Assembly (NCBI GenBank): GCA_963590415.1
Contig: CAVAPB010000013.1
Span: 6,666-70,665, forward strand
Direction: 5' to 3'
Source of the DNA: Fimenecus sp963590415
GTDB lineage: Bacteria; Bacillota; Clostridia; Oscillospirales; Acutalibacteraceae
DNA: 64,000 nt
The first letter of the stretch is position 1, and each line of letters starts with the position of its first letter. A program made the position numbers and the translations under genes. Under the pieces are notes generated by a model that was not told where the DNA came from, did no database searches, and worked only from the letters and a program-made list of their open reading frames with translations. Below, one piece after another: positions 32,409 through 40,138 of the stretch.

Positions 32409-33413
32409 TTGAAAAAAGCAAAGAGAAGAAATAAAAATAAAATAATTTTAGGGCTTTCCGTTGCAGTTGTTTTGCTGACTGTATTACTGATAATTTCAAT
32501 ATTCTCTTTCGGCAAATCGAAAAAAAGTGACAGCGGAATAATGAACTCGCTTGCCGAAGCCCAAAACGAAATATTTTCATATAAAGATGAGCTTTCACAA
32601 AAAAACAGCGAAATAGAGTCCTACACCAACGTGATCAGTGAGCAGAATTCTATTCACGAAAGCGAAAAAGAAGAGCTTAATAAAAAAATATCAGATTTGA
32701 ACAGTCAGGTTTCATTGAAAAAGAAACAGCAGGCGGACAATGCGGCAGCTAATGCTTCTACGCCCGAGCCTGCGCCGTCTGACGGCGGAAGTAAAACAAT
32801 CTATCTTACATTTGATGACGGTCCGTCGCCTAACACTCCGAGAATTATTTCCATTCTTAATTCTTACGGAATAAAGGCGACTTTTTTTGTCAAGAATACA
32901 GCGTATAACGGTTATATGAAGGATATAGTCGATAACGGCAACACCATCGCTTTGCATTCGTACACTCATGATTATAAGCAGATCTATTCTTCCGACGAAG
33001 CGTTTTACGAAGATTTGCAGAATATTTCCGATTTGGTATATTTGCAGACGGGCGTGCGAAGCAATATAATGCGTTTTCCCGGCGGCGGAAGCAATACTGT
33101 AAGCAAAAAGTACAGCCAGGGAATAATGTCAAGGCTGACAAAAGGAGTCCAGGACAGAGGATATGTTTATTATGACTGGAACTGTTCCTCGGGAGATGCT
33201 TCAGGCAATAAAATCCCCAAAGATACGATTGTTGAAAATTGTAAAAAGGTTCCGTCGGCAAGCAATGTAATTGTTTTGCTCCACGACACCGGAGCAAAGG
33301 GTACAACCGTTGACGCCTTGCCTGAGGTTATTGAGTATTATCTCAGCTGCGGTTATACCTTTAAGGCAATTACTGCCGATACACCGCCCGTACATCATAA
33401 GGTAAACAACTGA
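32409..33413 (+). CDS. Membrane-anchored polysaccharide deacetylase (NodB domain)
   Basis: This 334-residue protein has a basic N-terminus (KKAKRRNKNK), one transmembrane helix at about residues 13-33, a predicted coiled coil to about residue 105, an Ala/Pro-rich linker, and a NodB homology domain. The zinc-binding motifs are visible: TFDDGPSPNTP and HSYTHD, then RFPGGGSN and the later HDTG. It acts outside the cell, removing acetyl groups from peptidoglycan GlcNAc/MurNAc or a similar glycan, which often gives lysozyme resistance or serves in sporulation. The start is TTG 32409 after GGGGTGAG. The deacetylation target is inferred from the family. Confidence 0.9.
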   Translation: MKKAKRRNKNKIILGLSVAVVLLTVLLIISIFSFGKSKKSDSGIMNSLAEAQNEIFSYKDELSQKNSEIESYTNVISEQNSIHESEKEELNKKISDLNSQVSLKKKQQADNAAANASTPEPAPSDGGSKTIYLTFDDGPSPNTPRIISILNSYGIKATFFVKNTAYNGYMKDIVDNGNTIALHSYTHDYKQIYSSDEAFYEDLQNISDLVYLQTGVRSNIMRFPGGGSNTVSKKYSQGIMSRLTKGVQDRGYVYYDWNCSSGDASGNKIPKDTIVENCKKVPSASNVIVLLHDTGAKGTTVDALPEVIEYYLSCGYTFKAITADTPPVHHKVNN

Positions 33414-33543
33414 TTTTGTACATGTTATATATTTCTTTTGCCTCTCGGTTGTCATTTTGCACAAACATTAACTTCCTAAAACTCTTTGCATTGGAATTAC
33501 TTCCGAATTATTTCAAAAACCACCATATATCGTGCTAAAGTTG

Positions 33544-33571
33544 TTGACGAGGACAAGTTTTGTGCTATAAT
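33544..33571 (+). promoter_or_regulatory. Extended -10 promoter of the HPr gene
   Basis: TTGACG (33544-33549), 16-bp spacer, TATAAT (33566-33571) with a TGC extension immediately before it. The stretch 33414-33543 before it shows nothing recognisable. Confidence 0.75.
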
Positions 33572-33626
33572 ATGATAACGAAAAAAGAAATTAACTTAGT
33601 TTAATATGATATGGGGAGAATTTATT

Positions 33627-33893
33627 ATGTATTCAAAAGATGTACTCGTTCAAAATCAGGTAGGTCTTCATGCAAGACCCGCAACATTCTTCATTCAGAA
33701 GGCAAATGAGTTCAAGTCATCAATTTGGGTCGAAAAAGAAGAGAGAAGAGTTAACGCAAAGAGCCTTCTCGGCGTCCTTTCACTCGGAATTATGGGCGGA
33801 ACGGAAATCCGTATTATTGCAGGCGGCCCCGATGAGGAACAGGCTGTTGATGAGCTTGTTAAGCTTGTTGAATCAGGCTTCGCAGAAGAATAA
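33627..33893 (+). CDS. HPr family phosphocarrier protein
   Basis: This 88-residue protein has the phospho-accepting H15 in QVGLHARPAT and the regulatory S46 in VNAKSLLGVLSLG, both conserved. HPr carries phosphate from enzyme I to sugar permeases of the PTS, and with S46 phosphorylated acts as CcpA co-repressor. No ptsI gene is adjacent, so it may be the main HPr or a regulatory paralogue. ATG 33627 lies 8 bp after GGGGAG; an in-frame upstream ATG (33606) has no ribosome site. Confidence 0.93.
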   Translation: MYSKDVLVQNQVGLHARPATFFIQKANEFKSSIWVEKEERRVNAKSLLGVLSLGIMGGTEIRIIAGGPDEEQAVDELVKLVESGFAEE

Positions 33894-33913
33894 TTTTTAT
33901 ATTCACACGATTT

Positions 33914-33950
33914 AGGGCGCATCGGTTTTTATCGGTGTGCCCTTTAATTT
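33914..33950 (+). terminator. Terminator after the HPr gene
   Basis: AGGGCGCA / TGTGCCCT (one wobble) enclosing an AT-rich loop, then TTTAATTT. It is moderate in strength, and the ribosome site of uvrC follows immediately. Confidence 0.55.
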
Positions 33951-33960
33951 AGGAGAGCAT

Positions 33961-35796
33961 ATGAACGCTAAACTGCCCGAATTGCGAAAAAAAGCAATGA
34001 GTCTGCCGCTTTTGCCCGGAGTATATATAATGAAAAACAGTAAGGACGAAATTATATATATCGGTAAGGCAAAAAAACTGAAAAACAGGGTCAGTCAATA
34101 CTTCGGCTCGCAGAACAGGCATACCGTTAAGGTGCTTAAAATGGTTGAGAATGTAGATCATTTTGATTATATCGTAACCGACAGTGAGTTTGAGGCGTTG
34201 GTACTTGAATGCAGTCTTATCAAGCGGCATATGCCTAAGTATAACATTCTCTTAAAGGACGATAAAGGTTACAGCTATATTGAGATAACGGGCGGCAAAT
34301 ATAAAAAAATATCTGCCGTATTGCAAAAAAGCGACGATACGAATGCGGAATATATCGGTCCGTATACGAGCTCATATGCGGTCAAACAGAGTGTTGACAC
34401 GGCAAACAAGATATTCAAGCTTTATCAGTGCAACAAATCTTTCCCAAGGGATTTCAGAAAATCCCGTCCGTGCCTTAACTACTACATTTCGCAATGTTGC
34501 GGAGTTTGCACCGGTAAGGTATCCGAAAAGGAATACAATGAAAATTTCAATCAGGCATTACGCTTCTTAAAGGGCGATACGCAGTCAGTCGTAAAGGAGT
34601 TAAATGAAAAAATGCTTGAGGCTTCTGAAAATCTTGACTTTGAAAATGCCGCAAAATACAGGGACAGAATAGCGGCGATAAACAAAATGAAAGACCGCCA
34701 AAAGGTTGTATATAATAACATTGAGGAGCAGGATGTCTTTGCCTGTGCCGAAAACGACGGTACAACCTGCCTTGCGGTTTTAAGGTTCTCCGACAGTAAG
34801 CTGTATGACAGCGAGCATTTCTTCTTTGATACCTCTGATGACTCTCCCGAGGCTCAGCGTGCGGAGCTTATCACATCGTTTTACAGTATGCGTAGTAATA
34901 TCCCGAGGCGGGTTACGGTCGAGGGCGAGGTTGAGGATAAAGAACTTCTTGAAAGATGGCTCTCCGACAAAAAAGGCAAAAAGGTTACGGTTTTTGTGCC
35001 TGCAAGAGGTACGCAGGTCGAGGTCGTAAAAATGTGCAAGGAAAACGCCACGGAAAAGCTTGCGTTGTATAAGGGCAAAAGCGGCAAGACTGTTGCGGTG
35101 CTCGAAGAGCTGCAAAATCTTCTCGGGCTCAAAAGTACGCCCGACTATATCGAGTCCTACGACATTTCACACACCGCAGGCTCGGATTCTGTCGGCGGTA
35201 TGATAGTTTTTAAGGACGGAAAGCCGTATAAAAAGGCTTACAGACGGTTTGCGATTAAAGGCTTTGCCAACGATGATTACGGTTCAATGAACGAGGTGCT
35301 CACACGCCGTTTCAACGAGTATGTTCTCAATAAGGACAAAAACGATGATTACGGCTTCGGAAAGCTGCCCGACTTGATTCTTCTTGACGGCGGCGAGGGA
35401 CAGGTGAATGCCGTTATGCCCGTGCTTCGGGAATTCGGGCTCAATATTCCCGTTTTCGGTATGGTAAAGGACGACAAGCACCATACAAGGGCGATTGCCT
35501 TTGACGGAGGCGAGATTGAGATAAACTCTAAGCGGCAGGTATTTACTCTTGTTTCGGATATACAGAACGAGGTACACCGCTTTTCAATCGACTACCATCA
35601 TAAAAAGCACACAAAAAGCATTATTTCGCTCTCTCTTACCAAAATTGACGGTATCGGCGAGGCGAAAGCAAGAGCCCTGCTAAAGCATTTCAAGACGGTT
35701 TCCGCGATTAAAAAGGCTACCGTTGAGGAGCTTTGCGAGGTTAAAGGAATAAATAAAGAGCTTGCGGAAAATGTCGTAAAGTTCTATAATAAATAA
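33961..35796 (+). CDS. uvrC: UvrABC excinuclease subunit C
   Basis: This 611-residue protein has, in order, a GIY-YIG nuclease domain (PGVYIMKN, IIYIGKAKKLKNRVSQYF), a Cys cluster near PCLNYYISQCCGVC, a UVR motif (ENLDFENAAKYRDRIAAI), the RNase H-like C-terminal nuclease (ESYDISHTAG, LILLDGGEGQVNAV) and helix-hairpin-helix repeats (LTKIDGIGEAKARALLKHF). UvrC cuts on both sides of a lesion after UvrB loading; uvrB and uvrA lie 16 kb downstream. ATG 33961 is preceded by AGGAGAG; an upstream GTG would overlap the terminator. A HAD gene follows closely. Confidence 0.97.
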   Translation: MNAKLPELRKKAMSLPLLPGVYIMKNSKDEIIYIGKAKKLKNRVSQYFGSQNRHTVKVLKMVENVDHFDYIVTDSEFEALVLECSLIKRHMPKYNILLKDDKGYSYIEITGGKYKKISAVLQKSDDTNAEYIGPYTSSYAVKQSVDTANKIFKLYQCNKSFPRDFRKSRPCLNYYISQCCGVCTGKVSEKEYNENFNQALRFLKGDTQSVVKELNEKMLEASENLDFENAAKYRDRIAAINKMKDRQKVVYNNIEEQDVFACAENDGTTCLAVLRFSDSKLYDSEHFFFDTSDDSPEAQRAELITSFYSMRSNIPRRVTVEGEVEDKELLERWLSDKKGKKVTVFVPARGTQVEVVKMCKENATEKLALYKGKSGKTVAVLEELQNLLGLKSTPDYIESYDISHTAGSDSVGGMIVFKDGKPYKKAYRRFAIKGFANDDYGSMNEVLTRRFNEYVLNKDKNDDYGFGKLPDLILLDGGEGQVNAVMPVLREFGLNIPVFGMVKDDKHHTRAIAFDGGEIEINSKRQVFTLVSDIQNEVHRFSIDYHHKKHTKSIISLSLTKIDGIGEAKARALLKHFKTVSAIKKATVEELCEVKGINKELAENVVKFYNK

Positions 35797-35805
35797 GGTG
35801 ATAAA

Positions 35806-36453
35806 ATGTACAAAGCAGTAATATTCGATTTGGACGGCACATTGTTGAACACTCTTGACGATCTTGCCGACAGCACAAACTTTGCTCTTAAAAAGAACGG
35901 ATTTCCGACAAGAACCGTTGACGAGGTCAGGCGTTTTGTCGGAAACGGCAATATAAAGCTTATCCACAGAGCGCTTCCGGATACGGCAAGCGAGGCTCAG
36001 TTCCAGAAAACATATTCCGATTTTACCGAGCATTACAAGCACAATATGGCCAACAAGACAAAGCCTTATGACGGTATAGACAGCTTGCTCAAAAGCCTTT
36101 ACGAAAACGGCATTAAGCTTGCAATCGTTACGAATAAGATTGATTTTGCGGCACAGGAGCTTTGCAGCGGACTTTTCGGCGACTATGTCAAAACGGTTAT
36201 CGGAAGCGACGGAGTAAGGCCCAACAAGCCTGCTCCCGACGGTCTGTATCTTGCGCTTGAAAAGCTCGGTGTAGAAAAAAAGGACGCTGTATTTATCGGT
36301 GACAGCGAGGTCGATATTCAGACCGCAAAGAATGCGGAAATAGACAGCATCGGCGTGCTCTGGGGCTTCCGTGATGAGGAGCAGCTGCGTGAAATCGGCG
36401 TCAAAAAGACGGCAAAGAATGCAGACGAACTGCGTCGAATGATATTATTTTGA
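35806..36453 (+). CDS. Phosphoglycolate phosphatase-like HAD hydrolase
   Basis: This 215-residue protein has motif I FDLDGTLLNTLDDL, motif II VTNK and motif IV FIGDSEVDIQTAKNA, with a C1-type helical cap, the layout of Gph/PGP and pyrophosphatase PpaX. It hydrolyses small phosphate esters; 2-phosphoglycolate from DNA repair is one plausible substrate, which would suit its position 9 bp after uvrC. The exact substrate is not determinable. Confidence 0.85.
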   Translation: MYKAVIFDLDGTLLNTLDDLADSTNFALKKNGFPTRTVDEVRRFVGNGNIKLIHRALPDTASEAQFQKTYSDFTEHYKHNMANKTKPYDGIDSLLKSLYENGIKLAIVTNKIDFAAQELCSGLFGDYVKTVIGSDGVRPNKPAPDGLYLALEKLGVEKKDAVFIGDSEVDIQTAKNAEIDSIGVLWGFRDEEQLREIGVKKTAKNADELRRMILF

Positions 36454-36462
36454 TAAAAACTA

Positions 36463-36491
36463 TTGACATTTGCGTCGAAAATGTGGAAAAT
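36463..36491 (+). promoter_or_regulatory. Possible promoter before rsmD
   Basis: TTGACA (36463-36468) with a poor -10, GAAAAT, 17 bp downstream (36486-36491). The -35 is perfect, but the -10 is weak. Confidence 0.3.
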
Positions 36492-36523
36492 AAAACAGTA
36501 TATGAAGGTTGGAGTATTCGTAA

Positions 36524-37066
36524 ATGAGAGTTATTACAGGTTCGGCAAGAGGCAGAAAACTGAAAACGCTTGAGGGCGACGATGTCGTCAGACCTACAAC
36601 AGATCGTGTCAAAGAGGCAATTTTCAGCATAATTCAGTTTGATTTGACCGACGCTTGCGTACTTGATTTGTTCGCAGGTTCGGGTCAGCTCGGTGTAGAA
36701 GCCTTGAGCAGGGGAGCTGCAAACGCCGTTTTTGTTGACAGAGACTCTCAGGCGGTTGAGATAATAAAGGACAACTTAAAAACTACGGGACTTTTTCAAA
36801 AGGCGACTGTTCTCAATGCGGACAGCGTAAGCTATATTAAGAACTCAAGGAATAAATTTGACATTGTTTTTCTTGACCCGCCGTACAACAAAGGTTTGAT
36901 TGACGAAACGCTTGAGAGCGTTGTCGGCTGTTGCAATGAAAATGCAACGGTTGTCTGCGAAACCGATTTTAACGAGGTATTGCCCGATTCTGCGGGCGAT
37001 TTTGAAAAATACAGGGAGTACAAGTACTCAAAAACCAAGATTACGACATACAAGCGCAAGAAATGA
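36524..37066 (+). CDS. rsmD: 16S rRNA (guanine966-N2)-methyltransferase RsmD
   Basis: This 180-residue protein opens with MRVITGSARGRKLKTLEG and has the SAM motif VLDLFAGSGQLGVEALSRGA and the catalytic FLDPPY motif. It methylates G966 of 16S rRNA during small-subunit assembly. It is 12 bp ahead of coaD, an arrangement conserved through the Firmicutes. RBS GGAG with long spacing. Confidence 0.95.
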   Translation: MRVITGSARGRKLKTLEGDDVVRPTTDRVKEAIFSIIQFDLTDACVLDLFAGSGQLGVEALSRGAANAVFVDRDSQAVEIIKDNLKTTGLFQKATVLNADSVSYIKNSRNKFDIVFLDPPYNKGLIDETLESVVGCCNENATVVCETDFNEVLPDSAGDFEKYREYKYSKTKITTYKRKK

Positions 37067-37078
37067 GCAGGTGATTTT

Positions 37079-37576
37079 TTGAGAACCGTTATTTGTCCCG
37101 GAAGCTTTGATCCGGTTACGCTCGGACATCTTGATATTATTACGAGAAGTTCAAAAATGTTCGACAGAGTCATTGTTCTTGTAATGACCAATTATAAAAA
37201 AAAGGACAGTTATTCTTTTTCCTCTGCCGAAAGAGTTGAACTGATAAAAAGGTGTACTCACGGCCTTGAAAATGTCGAGGTTGACAGCTATGACGGCTTG
37301 CTCGCGGAATATGCAAGAAAAATCGGCGCCGTTGCCATCGTTAAGGGCTTGAGAGCGGTATCGGACTTTGAATACGAATTCCAGCAGGCTTTGATTAACA
37401 AGGAATTAAATAACGAAGTTGAAACGGTTTTTATTACAACGAGAGCGGAGAATATGTATCTCAGTTCGAGTGTTGTTAAACATATTTGCAGTTTGGGCGG
37501 CGATATTTCTAACTTTGTTCCGCCCGAAATAAGTGATGTGATTATTGAAAGAATCAGAAAGGAAGATGTGAAATGA
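37079..37576 (+). CDS. coaD: Phosphopantetheine adenylyltransferase
   Basis: This 165-residue protein has the nucleotidyltransferase motif CPGSFDPVTLGHLDI (with the TxGH active-site signature), RAVSDFEYEFQQALINKEL in the middle, and the SSSVVKHI loop near the C-terminus. It makes dephospho-CoA from 4'-phosphopantetheine and ATP. It starts at TTG 37079, with GCAGGTGA as the ribosome site. The end overlaps the coiled-coil gene by 4 bp (ATGA). Confidence 0.97.
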   Translation: MRTVICPGSFDPVTLGHLDIITRSSKMFDRVIVLVMTNYKKKDSYSFSSAERVELIKRCTHGLENVEVDSYDGLLAEYARKIGAVAIVKGLRAVSDFEYEFQQALINKELNNEVETVFITTRAENMYLSSSVVKHICSLGGDISNFVPPEISDVIIERIRKEDVK

Positions 37577-38106
37577 GTATAGAAAGTTTACTCGATAATA
37601 TTGAGGATGTCCTTGAAAGCAGTAAGAATGTTCCTTTTTCATCTAAGATTTCAGTCGACGGAGAGGAAATAAAGACTATTATTGAGGATATAAGGCTCAA
37701 TATGCCTGACGAGCTTATGAAGGCAAGAAAGATTGCTTCCGAGAGGAAGGAAATTCTCGATGCGGCTCAGGCGGCTTCCGAGGATATAATTGCCGAGGCG
37801 AGAGATAAGGCAAAGGTAATTGTTTCCGAGCACGAAATCACAAAAAGGGCAGAGGAAAACGCGTCGGATATTCTTCAGCAGGCGCGCACACAGGCTACGG
37901 AGATTATTGAGCAGGCAAGAGCAACCGCCTCCGATATGACCGAGCAGGCACAGAAGTGGTCGAACGACCTGCGTACAAGTGCGGGCGAATATGTTGAGCA
38001 CATTGTTGCAACTGCGGACGAAGCTCTTACGAACTCCGTAAACGAGATCAGAAAAGCAAGAATGTCTTTGAGAAACGCTGCGGCTCAACAGGCAAAAGAA
38101 GATTGA
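37573..38106 (+). CDS. Coiled-coil protein linked to coaD
   Basis: This 177-residue, almost entirely helical protein is rich in Ala, Glu and Arg: a short N-terminal segment (MSIESLLDNIEDVLESS), then a long coiled coil with heptads such as AAQAASEDIIAEARDKAK and QARTQATEIIEQARATA. It resembles the small DivIVA-like or ATP-synthase-b-like proteins commonly found directly after coaD in Clostridia, often mislabelled ATPase. It has no nucleotide-binding motif. The function is unknown; a cell-division or scaffolding role is speculation. Confidence 0.75.
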   Translation: MSIESLLDNIEDVLESSKNVPFSSKISVDGEEIKTIIEDIRLNMPDELMKARKIASERKEILDAAQAASEDIIAEARDKAKVIVSEHEITKRAEENASDILQQARTQATEIIEQARATASDMTEQAQKWSNDLRTSAGEYVEHIVATADEALTNSVNEIRKARMSLRNAAAQQAKED

Positions 38107-38122
38107 TAATAAGGCATTATAT

Positions 38123-38157
38123 TTCACCTCGTCGCATATAATTGTGTACGAGGTGAA
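38123..38157 (+). promoter_or_regulatory. Hairpin covering the ribosome site of the DUF4830 gene
   Basis: TTCACCTCGT (38123-38132) pairs perfectly with ACGAGGTGAA (38148-38157), and the 3' arm contains the ribosome site GAGGTGA of the next gene. In the loop CATATAAT (38135-38142) also resembles a sporulation sigma-E -10; if transcription starts there, the hairpin would not form, but RNA coming from upstream would have its start blocked. Confidence 0.5.
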
Positions 38158-38162
38158 TTTGT

Positions 38163-38648
38163 ATGTTTGTATATTCGGTAAACAGGCGTCAGCTAAAATT
38201 TTTGGGGATAATTCTTTGCCTTTTGGCAATGGGTATAATCCTTGCTTTTTTAACAAAGGACAGTATTTCGGCGGCGAATACAGGAGAAAAAAGTCTGAAA
38301 GCCTCCACGGCTGAAGAGAGAATCGCTTTTCTTTCCCAATACGGTTGGAGCGTTGATGAAGAACCGTTGGAGGTTAAGGAAATTATCATTCCTGCCGAAT
38401 TTGACGATGTTTATGAAAGCTATAACGCAATTCAGACGGAGCAGGGCTTTGACCTTACGGCTTACTGCTCAAAAAGAGTAAAAAAGTGGACCTATAAGGT
38501 TACAAATTATCCGGGGTACGAAAGCAGCGACTGCATAAGAGCGACGCTTCTTGTCTTTGACGGTCAGGTTATAGGCGGAGACGTGTGCTCCGTTGAGCTC
38601 GACGGCTTTATGCACGGCTTTGTAAGTCCCGTAAACAATTCACAGTAA
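38163..38648 (+). CDS. DUF4830 domain protein, membrane-anchored
   Basis: This 161-residue protein has a single N-terminal transmembrane helix (LKFLGIILCLLAMGIILAFL) followed by an outside domain with ERIAFLSQYGWSVDEEPLEV, YNAIQTEQGFDLTAY and IRATLLVFDGQVIGGDVC. This pattern is the DUF4830 family, seen in clostridial spore-formers, of unknown function. RBS GAGGTGA lies inside a hairpin, so expression may depend on an internal promoter. The pseudouridine synthase gene starts 11 bp later. Confidence 0.75.
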   Translation: MFVYSVNRRQLKFLGIILCLLAMGIILAFLTKDSISAANTGEKSLKASTAEERIAFLSQYGWSVDEEPLEVKEIIIPAEFDDVYESYNAIQTEQGFDLTAYCSKRVKKWTYKVTNYPGYESSDCIRATLLVFDGQVIGGDVCSVELDGFMHGFVSPVNNSQ

Positions 38649-38659
38649 CGGAGAAAACT

Positions 38660-39376
38660 ATGGCAGTTGAACGGCTTGACAAGATAATAGCAAAAAGCGG
38701 AAAATTCACCCGCAGCGAGGTAAAACGGCTTGCCCGTTCGGGGGAAATTACCCTTGACGGCGGGACGGTAAAGGATACTTCCGTAAAGGTCGATACCGAA
38801 AAGTGCACAATTACGGTGTCGGGTGAGAAAATCGACACCTGCGAGCATGTTTACATTATGCTCAACAAGCCGATGGGCGTTGTCTCCGCAAGCGAGGGCA
38901 AGGGCGATGTTACCGTGGTCGATATTCTGCCGGAGAATATGAAAAGACGAAACCTTTTCCCGGCAGGCAGGCTTGACAAGGATACAACGGGCTTTGTGCT
39001 TATTACCGACGACGGCGAGTTTGCGCACAGGATACTCTCGCCGAAAAATCATATAAAGAAAACATATATTGCGTCACTGGACAAGCCGATAGACGAAAGC
39101 AAAAAGGCTGCTCTTGAGAACGGTATAGAATTAAAGGACGGCACCGTATTTAAGCCTGCGGAGCTTGAATTTCTGTCGGAAGATATGGCCGAGGTGCAAA
39201 TAACGATTTTCGAGGGCAAGTATCATCAGATAAAAAGAATGTTCAAGGCTGTGGGCAGTACCGTTGTTGCGTTGCGCCGCATTAAAATGGGCAATTTACC
39301 CTTGGACAGCGGCTTGGCAGAGGGTGAAGCAAGGTATCTTACCGGTGCGGAAAAAGAAGAAATTAAAAAAAGATGA
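38660..39376 (+). CDS. RsuA/RluE-type rRNA pseudouridine synthase
   Basis: This 238-residue protein has an N-terminal S4 RNA-binding domain (ERLDKIIAKSGKFTRSEVKRL) and the RsuA-type catalytic domain with the catalytic Asp in PAGRLDKDTTGFVLI and the late motif GKYHQIKRMFKAVG. It converts a uridine of 16S (or 23S) rRNA to pseudouridine. The exact site is not determined by the sequence. Confidence 0.93.
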   Translation: MAVERLDKIIAKSGKFTRSEVKRLARSGEITLDGGTVKDTSVKVDTEKCTITVSGEKIDTCEHVYIMLNKPMGVVSASEGKGDVTVVDILPENMKRRNLFPAGRLDKDTTGFVLITDDGEFAHRILSPKNHIKKTYIASLDKPIDESKKAALENGIELKDGTVFKPAELEFLSEDMAEVQITIFEGKYHQIKRMFKAVGSTVVALRRIKMGNLPLDSGLAEGEARYLTGAEKEEIKKR

Positions 39377-39430
39377 TTAAACCGTTATGTTTGTTCCAAT
39401 ACTTTTGTTACCGAAAGGAATGAACATAAT

Positions 39431-40045
39431 ATGAAAACAAAAAATAGAATTCTGACCGTTGAGCTTGCACTTCTTGCAGCGTTTATAATAACATGTGTTG
39501 TCGGCACTATGTCGTTTGCTTCGGCTTGTGAGGAAATACGAAGCAGTGTTTTGAGAATGCATGTTGTCGCAAATTCCGACTCGGAGGAGGACCAATGCCT
39601 GAAGCTTAAAGTCAGGGATGCGGTGCTTGAGGCGGGAAAGGAATACTTTGACAACAGCGAGAGTGCGGCACAGGCGGAGGAAAAGCTCATACCGGTAAAG
39701 GACGAGCTTGAAAGGGTTGCGAAAAAGGTCGTTGAGGAAAACGGATACGACTATGATGTAAAGGTCAATATAGGCAACGCCTATTTTCCGACAAAGACCT
39801 ATGACGGCGAGGTTACCTTGCCCGCAGGAGAGTATGAGGCGGTCAATGTCATAATCGGAAGCGGACAGGGTCACAACTGGTGGTGTGTAATGTTTCCGCC
39901 GATGTGTCTGCCTGCGGCGGAGAGCGACACGGAACTTAACGAGGTGCTCTCGGAGCGTGAGTATGAAATTGTAAAAAGCAATCCTAAATTTGAGCCTCGT
40001 TTCAAGATAGTCGAATGGTACGAAAAAATTATTAAAAATAATTGA
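39431..40045 (+). CDS. spoIIR: Stage II sporulation protein R
   Basis: This 204-residue protein has an N-terminal hydrophobic helix (LALLAAFIITCVVGTMSF) and the SpoIIR signature: LRMHVVANSDSEEDQCLKLKVRDAV, cited here as LRMHVVANSDS and LKLKVRDAV, then PAGEYEAVNVIIGSGQGHNW and the FPPMCLP motif. In Bacillus it is made in the forespore under sigma-F and secreted across the intermembrane space to trigger SpoIIGA to process pro-sigma-E. Its presence shows the organism carries the endospore programme. RBS AAAGGAATG. No clear sigma-F promoter could be read. Confidence 0.93.
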   Translation: MKTKNRILTVELALLAAFIITCVVGTMSFASACEEIRSSVLRMHVVANSDSEEDQCLKLKVRDAVLEAGKEYFDNSESAAQAEEKLIPVKDELERVAKKVVEENGYDYDVKVNIGNAYFPTKTYDGEVTLPAGEYEAVNVIIGSGQGHNWWCVMFPPMCLPAAESDTELNEVLSEREYEIVKSNPKFEPRFKIVEWYEKIIKNN

Positions 40046-40075
40046 AAATGACTTCCTTTATTCCTTTGTATTTGT

Positions 40076-40081
40076 TATAAT
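40076..40081 (+). promoter_or_regulatory. -10 element of the GH20 gene promoter
   Basis: A perfect TATAAT; the -35 region has only TTCCTT at 17 bp. The transcript would begin near 40088, so ATG 40109 would lie within about 20 nt of the 5' end with no ribosome site. Confidence 0.45.
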
Positions 40082-40138
40082 TAAAATGTCCGTAATTGCG
40101 TTTGCGGCATGTCTAATAAATACAAAGGAATTTTTACG

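Noticed and set aside
33414..33543. Regulatory RNA between deacetylase and HPr genes
   Set aside because: Only AT-rich sequence without stems or a T-run could be seen before the HPr promoter.
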